Assembly (NCBI GenBank): GCA_964420405.1
Contig: CAYQTL010000045.1
Coordinates: 1 to 36,075, forward strand
Direction of reading: 5' to 3'
DNA: 36,075 bases
From: CAYQTL01 sp964420405
GTDB taxonomy: Bacteria; Acidobacteriota; Thermoanaerobaculia; Thermoanaerobaculales; Sulfomarinibacteraceae
A program made the position numbers and the translations under genes. Below, in pieces: positions 32,404 to 36,075 of the stretch; positions within the stretch are counted from its first letter, which is position 1, and each line of letters starts with the position of its first letter. The notes beneath the pieces are model-generated. The model was not told where the DNA came from and made no database searches. It saw only the letters and a program-made list of their open reading frames with translations.

Positions 32404-34173
32404 TCAATCATCGCCGGGCCACCCGATGGCGCGCTCGAGCTCCGGTCGCGGCCGGCTGCCGCGCGCGAGGGCGTCGGCGTAGGCGGAGCGGGCCTCCCCG
32501 AGCCGGCCGTCGGCGGCGAGCACCTGGGCCAGGTTCATCCGCGGCGCCGCCGCATGCGGGTACCGCTCGGCGGCGCGACGGAAGACAACCTCGGCGAACC
32601 GGAGGTTGCCGCGCGCCAGAGCGTCCCGGGCGACCCGGTTGATCAGCTCCTGGTCGTCGTCGCCGAGCAGGAAGGCAGCGATCTCCGACCGCCGCGCCTC
32701 AGCGGAGCGCCCCTCGGCCGCCGCCACCCGCGCCCGCAGCCGGTGATAGAACGGCACGTTCCAGTCGACGGCGAGCGCCCGTTCGACGAACCGGCGGGCC
32801 GACGCGACGTCGCCTTCGGCCAGGAACAGCCGCGCGCGGTTGAAGTGATCGGACGGCTCCTCCGTCCGGCGGTGGTCGCGGACCCCGACCGCCGACACCG
32901 CCAGCACCACCAACCCGACCACGGCGGCGGCCGGCCGCCGTCGCCGGAGCATCTCGACACCCCGGGCCGCGAGCAGTACCAGCACCGGGAGCAGCAGGTA
33001 GCGGTGGCGCATGGAGGGGTAGTACAGCAGCAGCCCCGCGACGACGCCGGCCAGGTACAGCAAGGGCACCGCCCAGCGCGGATCCCGGATCCCCACCAAC
33101 CCCGCGGCCGCGAGCCCGACGACGAGCGCGAACGGCACCGGGAAGAGCCGCGCCGCCGGCGGGACGTCCGCCAGCCACTGGCGGTCGGTGGCGTACTCGT
33201 GGCTGTCGACGAGCCGCAGCCCCTTGAGGGCCAGGTTGCCGACGAAGGCGGCCGGATCCTCTCTCGCCCATCCGACGACCTGGCGCACCCAGTACCGGTT
33301 GACCTCCGCCGGCGTCAGCTCGGCGCCGGCCCGCCGACGGGTCAGCTCGACCACCTGGTCGGCGAGCTCGTGCATGTCGCCGCGGATCCCGAGCCGGTTG
33401 GTGAACAGGCCTGCCGCGCCGGGGTGGTTGCCGAGGTACATCGCGGCGCCGGCCTGGGCCGACGTCAGCACCAGGGTCCCGGTGGTGGCCCAGTGCAGCG
33501 CCGGAATCGGGACCAGGAACACCAGCACCCAGGCCATCCGGAGCAACCACCGCCGGTCGCGCCACGCCAGCCACGCCAGCAGCAGCCCGAGGAACGGCAG
33601 CAGGTTGGGCCGCAGAAGGTAGGCGAAGCCGAGCAGCAGGACCTGCGCCGCCGGCCACCGCCGGAGGACCGACAGGTACAGGAACCCGGCGACCACCGGC
33701 AGCACCAGGGACTCCGACACCAGGCTCGACACCATCAGCTGGTGGGGCCCGTACAGCGTCAGCAGCACCACGGCGGCGACCGCTCCGGGCCGGCCCACGA
33801 GCCGCTCCGCCAGCCGCCCGAGGACCGCCAGTCCGGCCGCCGCGAGCACCGCCTGGACGACCACCACGATCCACAGCCGCTCCCCCACCATCGGCAGCAC
33901 GGGCGCCAGGAACAGCGGGTACCCGGGGGGCAGCAGGAGGAGGCCGTAGTCCGGCGGGACGATCTCGCCGGCGAGCCACCGCCGGGCGATCTCCAGGTAG
34001 TAGGCCGAGTCGAGGATCGGGATCCGCGCCAGCGGGTCGTGCCGCCACAGCGACCGCAGGAACACCAGGTGCAGCACCAGCGCGACGGCCGCCGCCCCGG
34101 CCCAGACCCACCACGACCACAGCCCCGCCTGCTCCCGCTCCACCGGCCGCCGCTCCATCGTCACGGAGGCCAT
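32404..34173 (-). CDS. GT-C family glycosyltransferase with TPR tail
   Basis: This is a 589-residue polytopic membrane enzyme that probably transfers a sugar from a lipid carrier to a protein or lipid on the periplasmic side. About ten membrane helices fill residues 20-430. The first outer loop has 'ILDSAYYLEIARRWLAGE', with acidic D55 in the position of the GT-C (PMT/ArnT-like) catalytic aspartate. Residues ~435-589 are soluble and helical with two to four TPR-like repeats ('FNRARLFLAEGDVASARRFV', 'NLAQVLAADGRLGEARSAYA'). The start may be ATG 34173 or ATG 34158; neither has a clear Shine-Dalgarno. Donor and acceptor are unknown. Confidence 0.86.
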   Translation of the reverse strand: MASVTMERRPVEREQAGLWSWWVWAGAAAVALVLHLVFLRSLWRHDPLARIPILDSAYYLEIARRWLAGEIVPPDYGLLLLPPGYPLFLAPVLPMVGERLWIVVVVQAVLAAAGLAVLGRLAERLVGRPGAVAAVVLLTLYGPHQLMVSSLVSESLVLPVVAGFLYLSVLRRWPAAQVLLLGFAYLLRPNLLPFLGLLLAWLAWRDRRWLLRMAWVLVFLVPIPALHWATTGTLVLTSAQAGAAMYLGNHPGAAGLFTNRLGIRGDMHELADQVVELTRRRAGAELTPAEVNRYWVRQVVGWAREDPAAFVGNLALKGLRLVDSHEYATDRQWLADVPPAARLFPVPFALVVGLAAAGLVGIRDPRWAVPLLYLAGVVAGLLLYYPSMRHRYLLLPVLVLLAARGVEMLRRRRPAAAVVGLVVLAVSAVGVRDHRRTEEPSDHFNRARLFLAEGDVASARRFVERALAVDWNVPFYHRLRARVAAAEGRSAEARRSEIAAFLLGDDDQELINRVARDALARGNLRFAEVVFRRAAERYPHAAAPRMNLAQVLAADGRLGEARSAYADALARGSRPRPELERAIGWPGDD

Positions 34174-34213
34174 CTGAGACGTTTCACGATCCGCGTGTCA
34201 AGCGCCAGCGCTC

Positions 34214-34370
34214 CGATCCCGTTCCCGGCCCGGCCTCCGATCCCGATCCCGATCCCGTTCCCGATCCCGACGGTGGCGGTGGCGTGCAGCGACAGGGACA
34301 GCGTCAGCGACAGCGGCAGCGGCAGCGACCGCGATCACCCCCAACCCGCGCCCGTGCCCGCGTCCGTGCA
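34214..34370. repeat. Composite hexanucleotide repeat, locus 8 (reverse)
   Basis: A GATCCC/GTTCCC run (34214-34269) leads to the linker GACGGTGGCGGTGGCG, then units of GCGACAG/CAGCGG type (34287-34328), then GCGCCCGTGCCCGCGTCCGTG (given as the order GCGCCC, GTGCCC, GCGTCC). Read on the minus strand this is the full three-module order. It occupies the 390-bp gap upstream of the glycosyltransferase gene, and no gene is seen there. Confidence 0.75.
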
Positions 34371-34513
34371 GCGGCGTGCCTGGGGCGGCGGCACCTCCCG
34401 GCGGCATCCCCCACCTCCGTCCCCGCCCTGCCCGGACGGTATCGCCCACAGCTCGCGACACTCCCGAACGCGCTGTCGCTGTCGCGGGTGCCACCGCTCC
34501 CGCCGGCACGACA

Positions 34514-34539
34514 ACGGCCGCGCCTCCTGGCGCGGCCGT
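34514..34539 (-). terminator. Hairpin terminator of the CarboxypepD-reg-like gene
   Basis: A perfect 11-bp stem (34514-34524 with 34529-34539) with a 4-nt loop lies 24 bp downstream of the stop codon on the minus strand. It is G+C-rich and has no U-tract. Confidence 0.65.
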
Positions 34540-34563
34540 GGTCGATGCGATGCCAGCCGCTGG

Positions 34564-36075
34564 TCAGCGGTGCGGCTCGAGGGCGACGTCCAGCACCGTG
34601 ACCTGGTCGGCGACGACGTCGACCAGCTCGCGGAAGGGGCGGTAGCCGTGGGCGTGGATCTTGACAACCCACGCGCCCGCCATCAGGTCGTCGAACGCGT
34701 AGCGGCCGTCGGCACCCGTCACGGCGTACACCATGCCGTCGCTCTTGGTGCCGGGCACGGTCCAGTCGAGCCACGCGTGGACCGCGGCACCCTCGACGGG
34801 AGCGCCGGTGTCCGCGTCCGTCACGATGCCCTCCAGCGAGCCGGTGGCGATCGGCGTCAGCACGACGTCGGCGGTGGTGGTCGTCCCGTCCGTCACCGTC
34901 ACGGTGAGGGGGTCGTTGGGCTGATAGCCCTCGGCCCACACGTGGACGTGGTAGTCCCCCGCCGGGACGTCCTCGACCAGGTAGGCGCCGGCGTCGTCGG
35001 TGCGCGCGCTGAGCCAGCCGCGCTCGCTCGCGCGTCGCTTCTCGTACGCCGGGAACAGCTGGACGAAGGCGCCCGCGACCGGCGCCCCGCTGTCGGCGTC
35101 GGTCACGGTGCCGCCCACGGAGCCGAACGTCAGCGGGACCAGCGCCACGTCGAGCACCGCGGTCTGCCCGTCGAGCACCTCGGCCTGGCCGCCGCCCGGA
35201 TCGTAGCCGCGCCGGAAGACGAAGACCTCGTACAGGCCCGCCGTCATCTGGTCGAACCGGTAGACGCCGTCGGCGCCCGTCACCGCACGGTGCCAGCCGC
35301 GGTCGTGCTCGGTTCCGGGGCCCGGGCCCCACGGCTGGTACGCGAACACGATCGCACCCTCCACCGGAAGCCCGGTCGAGGCGTCGCTGACCGTCCCCTC
35401 GAGGCTGCCGAAGGCGAGCGGCTCGAGCGCGAAATCGACGACCGCGGTCTGGCCGTCGACGACGGTGACAGGAACCGGCTCCGCACGGGTGTAGCCCCAC
35501 GCCCAGGCGACGGCCGCCCACTCGCCCGTGGGAACGTCGTCGACCAGGTAGGCGCCGTCGTCCCCCGTGACCGCGCGCAACGGGAGCACCTCGCTGTCGC
35601 CGCCGCCCCCGCCCGGACCCCCGGGACCGCCCCAGTCGGGGTACAGCATGACGTGGGCGCCTGCGATGGGCAGCCCAGTGGACGCGTCGGTCACGGCTCC
35701 GGCGACGGAGCCGAAGGCGAGCGGCTCGAGAGCGAGGTCGAGGATCACCGTCTGACCCTCGACCACGGTGGTCTCGGCGACGGCGTGCTGGTAGCCTGCC
35801 GCGCCGCACACGACCGTCGCCTCGCCGGCGGGAAGCCCCTCCACGAGGTACTGCCCGGCGGCGTCGGTGAAGGTGCGGGCCAGGCCCGGCGCGGGTGGGT
35901 CGCCCGAGCCGGGACGGACATGGACCAGGACCATGGCGCGCTCGATCGGCTGGCCGTCCGAGGCGTCGGTGACGACGCCCGCGAGCGCTCCGGTCTGGGC
36001 CGCGGCGTCGGCCGCCGGCAGAGCTGCCGCGACGACCAGGATGAGGGCGCCGACCAGGGCGGCGCGCGATCGGTG
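34564..36075 (-). CDS. Exported protein of tandem carboxypeptidase-regulatory-like domains (5' end outside)
   Basis: The coding frame runs past the window's right edge: at least 503 residues are present. Reading it open from 36075 adds 47 residues before an internal ATG at 35934. These form a signal peptide core ('ALVGALILVVAAALPAADAA') and the first domain start, so 35934 is not the true start. Five repeats of ~90 residues follow, each opening with a variant of 'GSVAGTVTDASTGLPVEGA' and containing a 'TGADG.Y..DDVPAG.' turn. This is the CarboxypepD_reg (PF13620-like) transthyretin-type fold, usually in secreted or surface proteins for adhesion or structural display. No catalytic domain was seen in this part. 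Confidence 0.87.
   Translation of the reverse strand, partial: HRSRAALVGALILVVAAALPAADAAAQTGALAGVVTDASDGQPIERAMVLVHVRPGSGDPPAPGLARTFTDAAGQYLVEGLPAGEATVVCGAAGYQHAVAETTVVEGQTVILDLALEPLAFGSVAGAVTDASTGLPIAGAHVMLYPDWGGPGGPGGGGGDSEVLPLRAVTGDDGAYLVDDVPTGEWAAVAWAWGYTRAEPVPVTVVDGQTAVVDFALEPLAFGSLEGTVSDASTGLPVEGAIVFAYQPWGPGPGTEHDRGWHRAVTGADGVYRFDQMTAGLYEVFVFRRGYDPGGGQAEVLDGQTAVLDVALVPLTFGSVGGTVTDADSGAPVAGAFVQLFPAYEKRRASERGWLSARTDDAGAYLVEDVPAGDYHVHVWAEGYQPNDPLTVTVTDGTTTTADVVLTPIATGSLEGIVTDADTGAPVEGAAVHAWLDWTVPGTKSDGMVYAVTGADGRYAFDDLMAGAWVVKIHAHGYRPFRELVDVVADQVTVLDVALEPHR

Noticed and set aside
34564..35934. Complete gene starting at ATG 35934
   Set aside because: The frame is open to the window edge and encodes a signal peptide upstream, so the gene is 5'-truncated by the window, not complete.

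Overview
The window is very GC-rich DNA (about 70% by eye) from a Gram-negative bacterium. It encodes a TonB-dependent receptor, a DUF1302 outer-membrane protein, a barrel-like cytochrome and several Sec-exported proteins. Gene content and the repeat-laden intergenic DNA would fit an uncultured Acidobacteriota lineage, but Myxococcota or other deep Gram-negative phyla are possible. The sequence alone does not settle taxonomy, and no rRNA or tRNA was seen.

Layout. A secreted protein with six BON domains (295-1851, minus) is divergent from a complete nine-gene ATP synthase operon (2362-9062, plus). The operon order is beta, epsilon, AtpQ, AtpR, a, c, b, alpha, gamma, with no separate delta gene. 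This is the order of the laterally spread 'N-ATPase' class, and the c subunit keeps the Na+ ligand residues. Next on the minus strand are a NarL/FixJ response regulator, a mannose-1-phosphate guanylyltransferase-like enzyme and an MgtC-type membrane protein. A repeat-rich gap precedes ftsH (plus). Converging on ftsH is a two-gene cytochrome operon: a monoheme cytochrome fused to a barrel-like domain, then a pentaheme cytochrome (17355-14583, minus).

The next block is a four-gene minus-strand envelope operon (24616-17912): DUF1302, DUF1329 (LolA-like), an Ycf48-like propeller and an MMPL/RND transporter. It resembles clusters thought to move lipids or other hydrophobic compounds. It is followed by a DEAD-box helicase (plus), a C-factor-like SDR that carries a signal peptide (plus), a TonB-dependent receptor (minus), an MTA/SAH-deaminase-type amidohydrolase (plus), a GT-C glycosyltransferase with a TPR tail (minus), and an exported protein of tandem carboxypeptidase-regulatory-like domains (minus) that runs off the right edge.

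The least ordinary feature is the intergenic DNA. Three kinds of repeat recur between otherwise normal genes. First, composite arrays of six-base units (CTGNCG-type, GGGATC-type and GGACGC-type modules) occur at eight loci. Second, hairpin-ended units of about 110 bp have arms that change in a compensating way. Third, GTCATCCTGAGC-type elements include one facing pair. One composite array supplies the only canonical upstream start codons available to ftsH.
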